NCBI RefSeq assembly: GCF_900302455.1
Contig: NZ_ONZG01000003.1
Coordinates: 248,001-312,000, forward strand
Source of the DNA: Falsiruegeria mediterranea M17
Lineage (GTDB): Bacteria; Pseudomonadota; Alphaproteobacteria; Rhodobacterales; Rhodobacteraceae
Reading direction: 5' to 3'
DNA: 64,000 nt
This document shows, piece by piece, positions 18,281 through 27,102 of the stretch (its first letter is position 1; every line of letters starts with the position of its first letter). The notes under the pieces are model-generated. The model did not search any database. It had not been told where the DNA came from and saw only the letters and a program-made list of their open reading frames with translations. Made by a program: the position numbers and the translations under genes.

Positions 18281-19663
18281 TTATGCGTGAATGGCGCGGC
18301 CAAGCGCGTCGAGGCAGGCCTCTTTCACCGCTTCGCCCATGGCGGGGTGGGCGTGGCAGGTGCGCGCGACCTCTTCGACGGTGGCACCTTTGGTCATGGC
18401 CAGCACCAGCTCAGCGATCAGATCACCGCCATGCGCGCCGCAGATGTGTGCGCCCAAGATCTGCCCTTCGGGTGTGGCCAGAACCTTGACCGCGCCATCG
18501 GTTTCGCCGGTCGACCGAGCACGCGAGTTGGCCATGAAGGTGAACTTGCCGCTGATATAGTCGGTGCCCGCGTCTTTCAGGGCCTCTTCGGTTTGACCGA
18601 CCGAGGCAACTTCGGGATCAGTATACACGACGCCCGGAACAGTGTTGTAATCCACGTGCCCATGCTGCCCTGCCAGCGTCTCGGCACAGGCGACACCATC
18701 CTCTTCGGCTTTGTGCGCCAGCATCGGGCCGGGAACGCAATCGCCAATGGCATAAATGCCGGGGACCGAGGTCTGGAACGTGCCATCAACCTCGATAAAG
18801 CCACGCGCGTTCACGGCGACCCTGAGCTCTTCGAGGCCCAAACCACGTGTGACCGGGCGGCGGCCAATGGCGATCAGCACCTTGTCCGCTTCGATCTGCT
18901 CGATTTTATCTTTGCCAACACGCTCGACGGTCAGCGACAGACCTGCGTCGGTCTTTTCGACGGTCTTTACCGCGCGCCCAAGCTGGAACTTCAGCCCCCG
19001 CTTAGACAATGCGCGCTGCGACAGCTTGGCGATTTCGCCGTCAATGCCGGGCAGGATACGGTCGAGGAATTCAACGACGGTCACCTTGGCGCCCAGACGG
19101 GCCCAGACCTGCCCCAGTTCCAGGCCGATCACGCCTGCGCCCACAACAACCAGATGCTCTGGTACTGAATCCAGCGCCAGCGCACCAGTCGAACTGACAA
19201 CGTCGACCTCATCAATCTCGGCACCCGGCAGCGGGGTTGGTTCCGAGCCGGTGGCGATCATGATGTTTTTGGCTTCATAAAGGTCGTCGCCAACCTTGAC
19301 CTGACCAGGGGCGGGGATGCTGGCCCAGCCTTCGATATGCTCAACACCGTTCTTCTTGAACAGGAATGCGATCCCTTTGGTCAGATCGCCCACCACCTTG
19401 TCCTTGCGCCCCATCATGGCGCCCAGATCAATGCTGACCCCCTCGACCGAGATGCCGTGTGAGGAGACATGGGAGAGTTCGGCAAACTTGGCCGAGGAGG
19501 TCAACAAAGCTTTCGAGGGGATGCAGCCGACGTTCAGGCAAGTGCCACCCAAGGCGCCGCGCCCTTCGACACAGGCGACCGACAGGCCCAACTGGGCTGC
19601 ACGGATTGCTGCGACATAGCCGCCCGGACCGCCTCCGATCACGATCAGATCAAATGCGCTCAT
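18281..19663 (-). CDS. lpdA: dihydrolipoyl dehydrogenase (L protein/E3)
   Basis: The 460-residue flavoprotein reoxidises dihydrolipoyl groups using FAD and NAD+. The FAD-binding [11 protein letters not shown] motif is at the N terminus. The redox disulfide lies in [13 protein letters not shown] (about C42 and C47), and the NAD motif G-A-G-V-I-G-L-E-L is present. The C-terminal active-site H-x-x-x-x-E lies in H-A-H-P-A-M-G-E. It heads the minus-strand glycine block and may serve the gcv complex specifically, with other E3 copies probably elsewhere. GGGGAGGAG precedes the ATG. Confidence 0.95.
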   Translation of the reverse strand: MSAFDLIVIGGGPGGYVAAIRAAQLGLSVACVEGRGALGGTCLNVGCIPSKALLTSSAKFAELSHVSSHGISVEGVSIDLGAMMGRKDKVVGDLTKGIAFLFKKNGVEHIEGWASIPAPGQVKVGDDLYEAKNIMIATGSEPTPLPGAEIDEVDVVSSTGALALDSVPEHLVVVGAGVIGLELGQVWARLGAKVTVVEFLDRILPGIDGEIAKLSQRALSKRGLKFQLGRAVKTVEKTDAGLSLTVERVGKDKIEQIEADKVLIAIGRRPVTRGLGLEELRVAVNARGFIEVDGTFQTSVPGIYAIGDCVPGPMLAHKAEEDGVACAETLAGQHGHVDYNTVPGVVYTDPEVASVGQTEEALKDAGTDYISGKFTFMANSRARSTGETDGAVKVLATPEGQILGAHICGAHGGDLIAELVLAMTKGATVEEVARTCHAHPAMGEAVKEACLDALGRAIHA

Positions 19664-19758
19664 GGCTGTCTCCTCCCCGAGATGGCGCGTAGCGGATTGT
19701 CGCCGAATGTGCCTGTATGCTGCGTTGTGACTCCTTTAGGAAACTTTTCCCCTATAAG

Positions 19759-19776
19759 CAACAAAAACTATTGTTG
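19759..19776. promoter_or_regulatory. inverted repeat in the lpd / XRE-cupin divergent promoter
   Basis: The 175-bp gap between lpd (minus) and the XRE-cupin gene (plus) is AT-rich in the middle. It holds the inverted repeat CAACAA-6-TTGTTG at 19759-19776. It is a plausible operator for the adjacent regulator. No glycine-riboswitch-like fold was recognised in this leader. Confidence 0.4.
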
Positions 19777-19838
19777 AGAAATTTTGACTATGAACTAGGT
19801 CGTGGCTAAGCTCTGCGGGAAACAAGGAAAATGGGTCG

Positions 19839-20453
19839 ATGGAACCAGTTCAAATCGAAGAGAGCGGTATCGCGGCCGAGGCAAGTGAGGCCCCGGATGG
19901 CGAAGTTTTGGGGAAAATGATTCGCGATGCGCGCAAGGAAAAGGGCCTGACGCTGGAGGAAGCGGCCAAGGCGGCAGCCATTGGTCGCTCGACCCTTTCA
20001 AAGATCGAAAACAACCAGACCCGCCCCAGTTTCGAGATCATCCGCCGCTTGATGCAGACGCTGGAATTGGAAACGCCGCAGCTGTTTGTGCAGTCTGCGC
20101 AAAGCGATATCTCGGGCCGCCGCGATTTCACCCGTAAGGGGCAGGGCGAGCACAAGGAAACCACCACCTATGATCACGAGCTGCTGTGCAGTGAACTGAC
20201 AAGCAAACGCATGGTCCCCTACATCAGCACCATAAAGGCGCGCGATGTGACCGAGTTTGAAAGCTGGGTGCGTCACCGGGGCGAAGAGTTCATGTTTGTT
20301 CTGGGGGGCGAGTTGACGCTTTTTACCGAGCATTACCGGCCACTGAAGATGCAGGCGGGGGATTCCGTTTATTATGACAGCGGCATGGGACATGGCTGTG
20401 TCTCGACCAGCGAAGAGGACGCAACCGTCCTTTGGGTCTCTCTGGAGGGGTAA
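19839..20453 (+). CDS. XRE-family transcriptional regulator with cupin domain
   Basis: The 204-residue protein has an XRE helix-turn-helix near residues 28-82 with L-T-L-E-E-A-A-K-A-A-A-I-G-R-S-T-L-S-K-I-E-N. A cupin sensor follows (about 125-200) with R-H-R-G-E-E-F-M-F-V-L-G-G-E and G-D-S-V-Y-Y-D-S-G-M-G-H. This PuuR-like architecture usually senses a small carbon or nitrogen metabolite. It is divergent from lpd, so control of the glycine block together with autoregulation is an inference from position. Confidence 0.88.
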   Translation: MEPVQIEESGIAAEASEAPDGEVLGKMIRDARKEKGLTLEEAAKAAAIGRSTLSKIENNQTRPSFEIIRRLMQTLELETPQLFVQSAQSDISGRRDFTRKGQGEHKETTTYDHELLCSELTSKRMVPYISTIKARDVTEFESWVRHRGEEFMFVLGGELTLFTEHYRPLKMQAGDSVYYDSGMGHGCVSTSEEDATVLWVSLEG

Positions 20454-20454
20454 G

Positions 20455-21282
20455 CTACAGGGTCACTGTGCCGTCGATGAGAATGTGGCTTTGGCCGCCG
20501 ATCCACACGGTGCCCTCGCGACAATCGGCATAAACGCGACCCGTGCGACCGATGCAGGTGCCTTGCGCGATCACCTTTGGCCCGGTCCAGCCCCCGGTTT
20601 CGTATTTCCAGCAGGCAAGGGCCGCGTTCAGCGATCCGGTTATCGGGTCCTCGCTCATGGAGCTGGCGGGGCCAAGGTTTCGAACTTCAACGTCTGCCTC
20701 GCCTCCCTGTCCAAGCAGTGCAACGCCGCGAAATTCGGGTCCGCGTGTGGTGAAGGGTTTCACCGCCAGCACGTCGGCAGCTCTTTGCAATTCGATCACC
20801 TGCCATGTGGGGCCATTGTTCAGACGCGCGGTGCGGGTGATCCGGTCACGGGACAGTGCAAGTGCTGCGCAGATGCGCTCCACCTGCTCCGGGTCCAGGG
20901 CGTCCACCGCGGTTGCAGGCGCGGTAAAGGCGGGCATTGGGCCGGTTTGATCGATCTCGACAAGGCCAACTCCGCATTCCTGTACAACACAGCCGAAGCG
21001 TTTCGGTGCACCCCCCGCCGCCAACCAGGCCGCGCAGCTGCCCAACGTGGGGTGCCCCGCAAAAAGCATCTCGCCCGACAGCGAGAAGATGCGCAGGCGA
21101 TAATCTGCGTCCGGTGAGGTGGGTGATTGGATGAACGTGGTCTCGGCCAGGTTGGTCCAGGTGGCGAAATCCTGCATCTGCTGATCGCTCAGCCCGTCCC
21201 CATCCAGCACAACCGCCAGCCCGTTGCCTTGGGTCGGGGTGGGCGTGAAGACATCAACTTGCATGAAACGGCGGCTTTGCAT
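20455..21282 (-). CDS. PhzF-family isomerase/epimerase
   Basis: The 275-residue protein resembles the PhzF fold. Family segments include D-V-F-T-P-x-P-x-x-G-N-G-L-A-V-V near the start, the catalytic-glutamate region N-L-A-E-T-T-F-I, and the paired F-A-G-H-P-T-L-G-S-C-A-A-W. C-terminal D-P-I-T-G-S-L-N-A-A-L is also typical. PhzF relatives isomerise small metabolites; the substrate cannot be told. Its ATG overlaps the stop of the PdxR-type regulator (ATGA), so the two are co-translated, and it converges with the XRE-cupin gene. Confidence 0.85.
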   Translation of the reverse strand: MQSRRFMQVDVFTPTPTQGNGLAVVLDGDGLSDQQMQDFATWTNLAETTFIQSPTSPDADYRLRIFSLSGEMLFAGHPTLGSCAAWLAAGGAPKRFGCVVQECGVGLVEIDQTGPMPAFTAPATAVDALDPEQVERICAALALSRDRITRTARLNNGPTWQVIELQRAADVLAVKPFTTRGPEFRGVALLGQGGEADVEVRNLGPASSMSEDPITGSLNAALACWKYETGGWTGPKVIAQGTCIGRTGRVYADCREGTVWIGGQSHILIDGTVTL

Positions 21283-22697
21283 CAGCGGCTCCGGTGTGAG
21301 GGGGCGAATATCTGTTCAAGGCGGGTCAGGGCCTTTTCCAGCTCTTCGATGGAAAATCCGCAATAGCCCAGAAGGAAACCGTTGTAGTCCGCCCCGTCTG
21401 CGCAGAAATGCGACAGCGTGTCGACGTTCAAACCCAGCTTTTGCGCATGCGCGGCAAGCGTTGTGTCATCGAAGCCGTCACGCAGATGAAAGGCGACCTG
21501 CATCCCTGCCTGATGATCCACCAGCGAGCCAACGTCGGGAAAGTCCCGGGTCAGCCGATCCAGCAGATACTTGCGCCGCTCACCATAGGTGCGGCGCACC
21601 CGGCGCAGATGGCGATAGAACTCGCCATCGCGGATGAACTCGGCCAGGGCCTGTTGCGGCATGTAACTGGCGCGCAGACCAAAGCGTTCGAGCGAGGTGC
21701 GGAAGTGATCCGTCAGGGCCTGAGGGACGATCAGATAGCCAAGGCGCAGGGTGTTGGAAAAGATCTTTGAGAAGCTACCGACATAGATTGTGCGGTTCAG
21801 CCGGTCGAAACCCGCCATCGCCGGAATGGGGCGTCCTGCATAGCGAAATTCACTGTCATAGTCGTCTTCGATGATCCAGCCGCCGGCGCGATCGGCCCAT
21901 GTGATGAAGGCTTGCCGCCTGTCTGGCGACATCGCGCCCCCCAGCGGGAACTGATGCGAGGGGGTCAGCACCGCCAGACGCACGTCCTGTTCCGGGCGGG
22001 GCAGTTGTGCGCCATGCTCGTCCACGGGCAGGAAATGCGTCTCCAGCCCGCGTGCATCTGCAAAGCGTCGCAGGGGCGGGTAACAGGGGTTTTCCAGCCC
22101 GATGCCGTCACCACGTTCGGCCAGCGTTCTGGTGCAAATCTCCAGCGCGTCGGCCGAGCCTGCGGTGACAATGATCTGCGCCGGGTCGGCCGTGATGCCG
22201 CGCCACTCGGCCACATGCCCGGCGATGGCCTGACGCAGTTCGAAATTGCCAAAGGCCGCGCCGCCCAAAAGCATGGCCTGCGGATTGGTGCGGCAGACCC
22301 GCGCCACCGACTTGGCCCATTGGCGATAGGGGAACAGCCGCATGTCAGGATAACCCGGCGCAAAGGGCAGGCGGGTGGGCGCGATCTCAGAGCGCGTCGT
22401 TTTGGCGGTTGCCGGTTTGGGAGCGGTGAATTCGACGCCTTCCATCGCACGGATGGTATAGCCGGATCCTTGCAGACTGCTCAGATAGCCTTCGGCCACC
22501 AATTGTTCGTAAGCAGTCACGACGGTTGAGCGCGACACCCCCAGTTCCGTCGCTAGCGCGCGGGTGGCAGGCAGGCGTGCGCCGTGCAGCAGATCACCCC
22601 GCGTAACCCTTTGGCGGATGTGGTCGCAGATCTGTTCGAACACGGGCGTGCGGGCCTCGCGGTCGATGGCAAAGGCGATGGAGGGCGTTTGGGTCAT
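21282..22697 (-). CDS. MocR/PdxR-family regulator (GntR HTH + aminotransferase-like domain)
   Basis: The 471-residue protein joins a GntR winged helix (about 15-80, with R-A-L-A-T-E-L-G-V-S-R-S-T-V-V-T-A-Y-E-Q-L) to a fold-type I aminotransferase-like domain. The PLP lysine lies in Y-V-G-S-F-S-K-I-F-S-N-T-L-R-L-G-Y. MocR proteins sense pyridoxal phosphate or amino compounds and often control the adjacent operon. It is coupled to the PhzF gene and divergent from a GNAT gene. No Shine-Dalgarno site is obvious ahead of the ATG. Confidence 0.9.
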   Translation of the reverse strand: MTQTPSIAFAIDREARTPVFEQICDHIRQRVTRGDLLHGARLPATRALATELGVSRSTVVTAYEQLVAEGYLSSLQGSGYTIRAMEGVEFTAPKPATAKTTRSEIAPTRLPFAPGYPDMRLFPYRQWAKSVARVCRTNPQAMLLGGAAFGNFELRQAIAGHVAEWRGITADPAQIIVTAGSADALEICTRTLAERGDGIGLENPCYPPLRRFADARGLETHFLPVDEHGAQLPRPEQDVRLAVLTPSHQFPLGGAMSPDRRQAFITWADRAGGWIIEDDYDSEFRYAGRPIPAMAGFDRLNRTIYVGSFSKIFSNTLRLGYLIVPQALTDHFRTSLERFGLRASYMPQQALAEFIRDGEFYRHLRRVRRTYGERRKYLLDRLTRDFPDVGSLVDHQAGMQVAFHLRDGFDDTTLAAHAQKLGLNVDTLSHFCADGADYNGFLLGYCGFSIEELEKALTRLEQIFAPSHRSR

Positions 22698-22791
22698 CGA
22701 ATTGGTCTGCTCAAATCGTTATTCTTTGGACATTAACGGCGCGCCGAATGTGGTGCAAACCCACAATCGACAATGCGGAATGGAGGGCGTA

Positions 22792-23505
22792 ATGGCGCAG
22801 CGGATGAACGAACACGGACAACCCATCGGGGTCGAGGTGCCCAATTGGGTCGGATGCGACCGGCCGGGCGATGCGCCGATGATGGGGCAGTTCTGCCGGG
22901 TTGAGCGTCTGCACCAAGAACGGCATGGTGCGGACCTGTTCGACGCCTTCAGTCATGACCAAACGGGGCGGCTCTGGACCTATATGCCGGTTGGTCCTTT
23001 TGTGGATGACCGCGCCGGGTTTGACGCTTGGTTGGCCGAGGCCGCGCTCAGTCCTGATCCGTTGTTTCACGCCATCATCGACGCCCAGACCGGACAGGCC
23101 GTTGGCGTGGCCAGCTATCTGCGCATCGCGCCGCAAGCGGGCACGATCGAAGTTGGTTTCATTGCCTTCTCTCCGCTTCTTCAACGGACACCGCTTGCGA
23201 CTGAGGCGATGTTTTTGATGATGAAACGGGTGTTCACGGAACTGGGCTATCGCCGCTACGAATGGAAATGTGATGCGCTCAATGCACCGTCCAAGCGCGC
23301 GGCAGAGCGGTTGGGCTTTTCCTACGATGGCACATTCGAACAGTCGCTGGTCTACAAGGACCGCAACCGGGACACCGCTTGGTATTCGATCCTGGACCGG
23401 GATTGGCCGAGGATCGAGGCGGCGTTCGAGGCTTGGCTTGCACCCGAGAATTTTGATGAGCAGGGACAACAACGGAAGTCCTTGCGTGATTTGATGTCTC
23501 AGTAA
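22792..23505 (+). CDS. GNAT-family N-acetyltransferase
   Basis: ATG 22792 is chosen because GGAGGG lies five bases upstream; frames upstream overlap the regulator gene. The 237-residue protein resembles RimJ/RimL-like acetyltransferases, with an I-E-V-G-F-I-A-F-S-P motif B region, the segment T-P-L-A-T-E-A-M-F-L-M-M, and C-D-A-L-N-A-P-S-K-R-A-A-E-R-L-G-F near the acetyl-CoA site. It is divergent from the MocR-type regulator, which may control it. The acceptor substrate is unknown. Confidence 0.85.
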   Translation: MAQRMNEHGQPIGVEVPNWVGCDRPGDAPMMGQFCRVERLHQERHGADLFDAFSHDQTGRLWTYMPVGPFVDDRAGFDAWLAEAALSPDPLFHAIIDAQTGQAVGVASYLRIAPQAGTIEVGFIAFSPLLQRTPLATEAMFLMMKRVFTELGYRRYEWKCDALNAPSKRAAERLGFSYDGTFEQSLVYKDRNRDTAWYSILDRDWPRIEAAFEAWLAPENFDEQGQQRKSLRDLMSQ

Positions 23506-23509
23506 AAAG

Positions 23510-23541
23510 GGCGAGACTTCCGGACCATCGGAAATCTCGCC
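23510..23541. terminator. hairpin between convergent GNAT and oxidoreductase genes
   Basis: A long interrupted stem (GGCGAGA-c-TTCCG with CGGAA-a-TCTCGCC, 6-base loop) lies between two convergent genes. AAAA precedes it on the plus strand, which gives TTTT on the minus strand. It fits a terminator, mainly for the minus-strand gene. Confidence 0.55.
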
Positions 23542-23567
23542 AGGCAGGGAGCTGGGCAGGATTTGCC

Positions 23568-25610
23568 CTAGCTGCATCTCACATCCACAAAGGTTTCATT
23601 GTAGCAGGCGCCGTCTTCGATATCGGTGCGAATGCCTGCCGGGATCAGCGCGTTGGCGGTCAGGCCGGTCTTTGACGTGGCCCGCCAGGTGCCTTTCGGG
23701 CTGTACAGAACGCCGGGGCGCGTGGCGTCTGTGACGGAAAGAGTAAAGCTCACCTCTCCCTGTCCGTTGAACACCGTGACTTCGGCCCCGTCCTGCAAAC
23801 CCAAATCGTGGGCGTCTGCGGGGTTCATCTCGACCACTTCGGGCCCAAGGCTGCCGGCATGTCCGCCAAAGGTGGCGTTGGTGCGCTTGGCCGAGGATGG
23901 CGTGATCAGGGCAAAGCGCCGGTCCTGCGGCACGGGCTCAAAACGTGGTACGCCATAGCCAAACCGGTCTTCTAGGTTTTGGCTGAACAGCTCGATCCTG
24001 CCGCTTGGCGTGGCGGGTTTAACCGTGTCGCACATGATCATCGGGGAGCCATCACGCAATGTCATGCCGATGGCCCGGTCCACGGCGATTTCACTGGGGG
24101 ACTGACCATTCAGCTGTGGATGCGCACCATCCATCGCCTGATCCATCAGATCGCGGTCACTGGCGAGGAACTCTGGTCCGTCAAAGCCAAACTTTGCCGC
24201 AAGACGCCGGAAGATCTCGGTATTGGGCAGGCTTTCCCCGACCGGAGGGATCACCGGGGCCGCCCGTTGCAAATAGTTCTGCCCGTAAGCGCCAAAGATG
24301 TCGTCGTGTTCGAAATGGGTGCAGGCGGGCAGGATCACGTCGCACAGTATCATGCTGTCGGTCATCGCCACATCGCAGCCCACCACAAACAGATCCTCGC
24401 GCATCAGCGCCTTGATCATGTTCGCCTGATCGGGGTGAGTGGCCACCGGGTTGTGGTTGTAGATCATCGTCGCCTTGATCGGCGGATCGAGTGTTTCGTC
24501 CTGCAGCTTTTCGGCAATATCCACGATGTTGAACACCCGTGTCCCCTTGGGGATCAGATGTGAGCCTTGCAGAATGTCCGTGGTCTTGGGCACCGAAAGG
24601 CCAGATTTGGCGATCACGCCCGCGCCCAAATGCCCGTGCTGGCCGGTCAACGCCTGCAACGCCATCGCCGCGCGCAGGCCCGAACCGCCGGAGCGCCCCC
24701 GCTCCATCCCGTTGCCGAGCGAGGTGGCCATTTTTTCTGCTGCTACGATCCAATCGGCCAATTGGTGGAACTGCTCCGCTGAGATGCGGCAGATCGTTTT
24801 GACATCTTCGACCGTATAGCTGCGGGCCTGGTCCATGTAGGCGTCAAATCCAACGGTCCAGTCGGTGATGAAGCCCATGTTCAAAGCATCCCGCCGCTCC
24901 AGTTCGGCGGCCAGAGCCATGGCGAGGACCACGTCAGTACCGGGATGGATGTGTATGTGCATATCCGCCTGTTCGGCTTGCTTGATCCGCTTGGGGTCGA
25001 TGACGACCACACGGGCGCCTTTGCTGCGCGCCTCTTTCAACACGCGGGTCATGTGCAGGTTCGACACTGTGACATTGTTGCCCCAGACAAGGATCAGATC
25101 AGCATGCACGGCCTGCTCGGGTGGCATGCCCGGTGCTGCACCGTAAAGGCTGCTGTAAGCTGTGCCGCGCACCGCGCCGCATAGAGGGCCGCGATTGAGC
25201 AGGGACGCGCCGAGCTTGTAGAAGAACCGGCGGTCCATCGACCCGCCCGCAAGCTCTCCATGCGGACCTGCGTAGTTGAACGGCAGGATCGTTTCCGGCC
25301 CGTGCTTAGAAATTGCCGCAGAAAAGCGGCCATGAATGATATCCAGTGCGTCATCCCAGGTGATGCGCTCGAATTGTCCGCTGCCGCGCGGTCCGGTGCG
25401 TTTCATCGGGTGGGTCAGGCGTTTGTCGCCATGCACGAAATCGGGATAGGCGCGCGTGACCTTGTTGCAGACGACACCTGCCGTATAGGGGTTCGCCTCC
25501 GAGCCTTTCACTTGCGTGATCTGGTCGCCCTCGACGGTGATATTCAGGCTGCAGGTGTCGGGGCAGTCCAGCGGGCAGACGCTGGGGAGAATTTTGGCGT
25601 GCTGGGTCAT
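23568..25610 (-). CDS. molybdopterin-dependent oxidoreductase (DMSO reductase superfamily)
   Basis: The start at 25610 gives M-T-Q-H-A-K; upstream open sequence has no family character. The 680-residue protein begins with a [4Fe-4S] motif C-P-L-D-C-P-D-T-C plus a fourth cysteine near residue 47. It continues with molybdopterin-binding domains, including V-V-V-I-D-P-K-R and a C-terminal dinucleotide-binding domain with F-A-L-I-T-P-S-S. A cysteine in G-P-L-C-G-A could be the molybdenum ligand. No Tat signal or partner subunit gene is present, so it is probably cytoplasmic and stand-alone. The substrate is unknown. Confidence 0.85.
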   Translation of the reverse strand: MTQHAKILPSVCPLDCPDTCSLNITVEGDQITQVKGSEANPYTAGVVCNKVTRAYPDFVHGDKRLTHPMKRTGPRGSGQFERITWDDALDIIHGRFSAAISKHGPETILPFNYAGPHGELAGGSMDRRFFYKLGASLLNRGPLCGAVRGTAYSSLYGAAPGMPPEQAVHADLILVWGNNVTVSNLHMTRVLKEARSKGARVVVIDPKRIKQAEQADMHIHIHPGTDVVLAMALAAELERRDALNMGFITDWTVGFDAYMDQARSYTVEDVKTICRISAEQFHQLADWIVAAEKMATSLGNGMERGRSGGSGLRAAMALQALTGQHGHLGAGVIAKSGLSVPKTTDILQGSHLIPKGTRVFNIVDIAEKLQDETLDPPIKATMIYNHNPVATHPDQANMIKALMREDLFVVGCDVAMTDSMILCDVILPACTHFEHDDIFGAYGQNYLQRAAPVIPPVGESLPNTEIFRRLAAKFGFDGPEFLASDRDLMDQAMDGAHPQLNGQSPSEIAVDRAIGMTLRDGSPMIMCDTVKPATPSGRIELFSQNLEDRFGYGVPRFEPVPQDRRFALITPSSAKRTNATFGGHAGSLGPEVVEMNPADAHDLGLQDGAEVTVFNGQGEVSFTLSVTDATRPGVLYSPKGTWRATSKTGLTANALIPAGIRTDIEDGACYNETFVDVRCS

Positions 25611-25697
25611 GACAGAGTCCGGGCGTTGCTGTGTTTGAAGCAGGATAGCGCTGTCATTTGGTTGTGCAGAACGGCCAAAAGGGCAAAATCTGACCAG

Positions 25698-25712
25698 ACC
25701 AATTGGATTGGT
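25698..25712. promoter_or_regulatory. inverted repeat in the divergent oxidoreductase / sugar-kinase promoter
   Basis: ACCAAT-TGG-ATTGGT forms a perfect 6-3-6 palindrome in the 169-bp gap between the molybdopterin oxidoreductase and the sugar kinase gene. It may be an operator. No regulator gene lies beside it. Confidence 0.3.
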
Positions 25713-25779
25713 TTGGTTGGCTTGTGGCAGGTCAGCACGGAATCCGTTATGGCACATTGACCGCAAAGCAGGAGCAGAC

Positions 25780-26646
25780 ATGGATACCTCGCCCGAATGG
25801 ATCGCAGTTGATTGGACGCCTGTGCGCAGGCGGGCTTGGGCCATGCGGGGGGATACGGTTCTGGACACGGTCACGCAGGTTGGCCCGGTCGAGGCTGCGC
25901 GCCCGGCTGAGGCACTTTTGGGCCTGATCTCGGTGTTCTTGTCGGACGCGCCGGTTGATGTGATGACCTGTGGCACGCTTGGGCCTGTGGGGGCTTCGGT
26001 GCCCTGCGAACCTTTGTCAGACGGGGCATGGTCGGTGGATATCGGTGATGTCAGAGTTTGGCTGCGCGGCGTCTCGGGCCTGCGGCAGAAGCAACCCGTC
26101 GATATGATGCAGGGTGATGAGACCCGCGTGGCCGGGTTTCTGGCGTTGAATACGGATTGGGACGGGGTGATCTGTTTGCCCGGCGAACACAGCCGCTGGA
26201 TCCACGTCAGCGCTGGAGAGATCGTGAGCTTTCAGACCTTCATGACCGGCGTGGTTGCGGCCACCTTGCTGGACCGTGCTGTGCCTGATGCGCGCGCGGC
26301 CCGTGTGGATGGCGTGACCTTTTCTGAAGCCGTGGGCGATGCCATCGCCAAGCCTGAGCGGGTCATGGCGCGCGTTCATTCCATTCATGCTGAGGCGGTG
26401 CTGGATGGGTTGCAGCCCGAGATCGCCCGCGCGCGCTTGTTGGGTGGGTTGATCGGGTCGGAACTGGCGGCGGCGCGCCCGTTTTGGCTGGGTCAGCAAC
26501 TGGCCGTGGTGGGCGAGGGGGAGTTGGCGCAGCTCTATGTCGATGCGCTGGGCGCCCAGGGTGCCCCGGCGGCGCTGGCGGATGAACCGCGCGTGACGCG
26601 GGCCGGGTTGGCGACCGCTTGGCGCACTTTGGCTGCGGCCCCTTGA
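25780..26646 (+). CDS. 2-dehydro-3-deoxygalactonokinase family protein
   Basis: ATG 25780 follows AGGAG at a normal distance. The 288-residue protein matches the DgoK family, with I-A-V-D-W at the start and F-L-A-L-N-T-D-W-D-G-V-I-C-L-P-G-E-H-S-R-W-I in the middle, which is the typical H-S-K/R-W region. DgoK phosphorylates 2-dehydro-3-deoxygalactonate in the De Ley-Doudoroff pathway. No partner aldolase gene is adjacent, so the physiological role is open. The first residues V-D-W-T-P in place of the usual V-D-W-G-T may matter for phosphate binding. Confidence 0.75.
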   Translation: MDTSPEWIAVDWTPVRRRAWAMRGDTVLDTVTQVGPVEAARPAEALLGLISVFLSDAPVDVMTCGTLGPVGASVPCEPLSDGAWSVDIGDVRVWLRGVSGLRQKQPVDMMQGDETRVAGFLALNTDWDGVICLPGEHSRWIHVSAGEIVSFQTFMTGVVAATLLDRAVPDARAARVDGVTFSEAVGDAIAKPERVMARVHSIHAEAVLDGLQPEIARARLLGGLIGSELAAARPFWLGQQLAVVGEGELAQLYVDALGAQGAPAALADEPRVTRAGLATAWRTLAAAP

Positions 26647-26697
26647 GCCCGGACGAGAAACACCCGACAGTGCGCCCAAGCAGACAGGAGCAGCCCC

Positions 26698-27102
26698 TTG
26701 GCCTTTGACGTTCAGATCCCCGTTCGGTTCAAACATTGCGACCCTGCAGGGATCGTGTTCTTCCCGCGTTACTTCGAGATGATCAACGATGTGGTCGAAG
26801 ATTGGTTTGCCCAGTCTCTAGGCACCCCGTTCGAGGTTCTGGTCAAGGAAAATGGCGCGCCCACGGTCGAGATTTCGGCCGGGTTCACCGCGCCCAGCTT
26901 GCACGGCGATGTGCTCGATTTTCGCCTGACGCCTGTACGCCTGGGACGCTCCAGCGTGAGTTATGAGATCACGGCGCACTGCGGCGACGAACTGCGCCTG
27001 AGGTGCAGCGGCACGCTCGTCTACATCCAACGTATGGGCAAATCCCAACCTTGGCCCGACAGCATCCGAGAACGGATCGAAGCTCAGCTGCCGAGCAGCT
27101 GA
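26698..27102 (+). CDS. acyl-CoA thioesterase, 4-hydroxybenzoyl-CoA thioesterase-like hotdog protein
   Basis: The frame starts at TTG 26698 with AGGAG upstream, giving a 134-residue protein. The segment F-K-H-C-D-P-A-G-I-V-F-F-P-R-Y-F carries the catalytic aspartate typical of the 4-HBT class of hotdog thioesterases. The tail is short. It hydrolyses an acyl- or aroyl-CoA ester in the cytoplasm; which one is not visible. It follows the sugar kinase by 51 bp and its stop region overlaps the end of the convergent phosphatase gene. Confidence 0.85.
   Translation: MAFDVQIPVRFKHCDPAGIVFFPRYFEMINDVVEDWFAQSLGTPFEVLVKENGAPTVEISAGFTAPSLHGDVLDFRLTPVRLGRSSVSYEITAHCGDELRLRCSGTLVYIQRMGKSQPWPDSIRERIEAQLPSS

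Noticed and set aside
19664-19838. Glycine riboswitch ahead of lpd or the gcv genes
   Set aside because: The lpd leader is AT-rich with a simple inverted repeat and no recognisable glycine aptamer. The gaps before the symporter and gcvT are only 30-76 bp.
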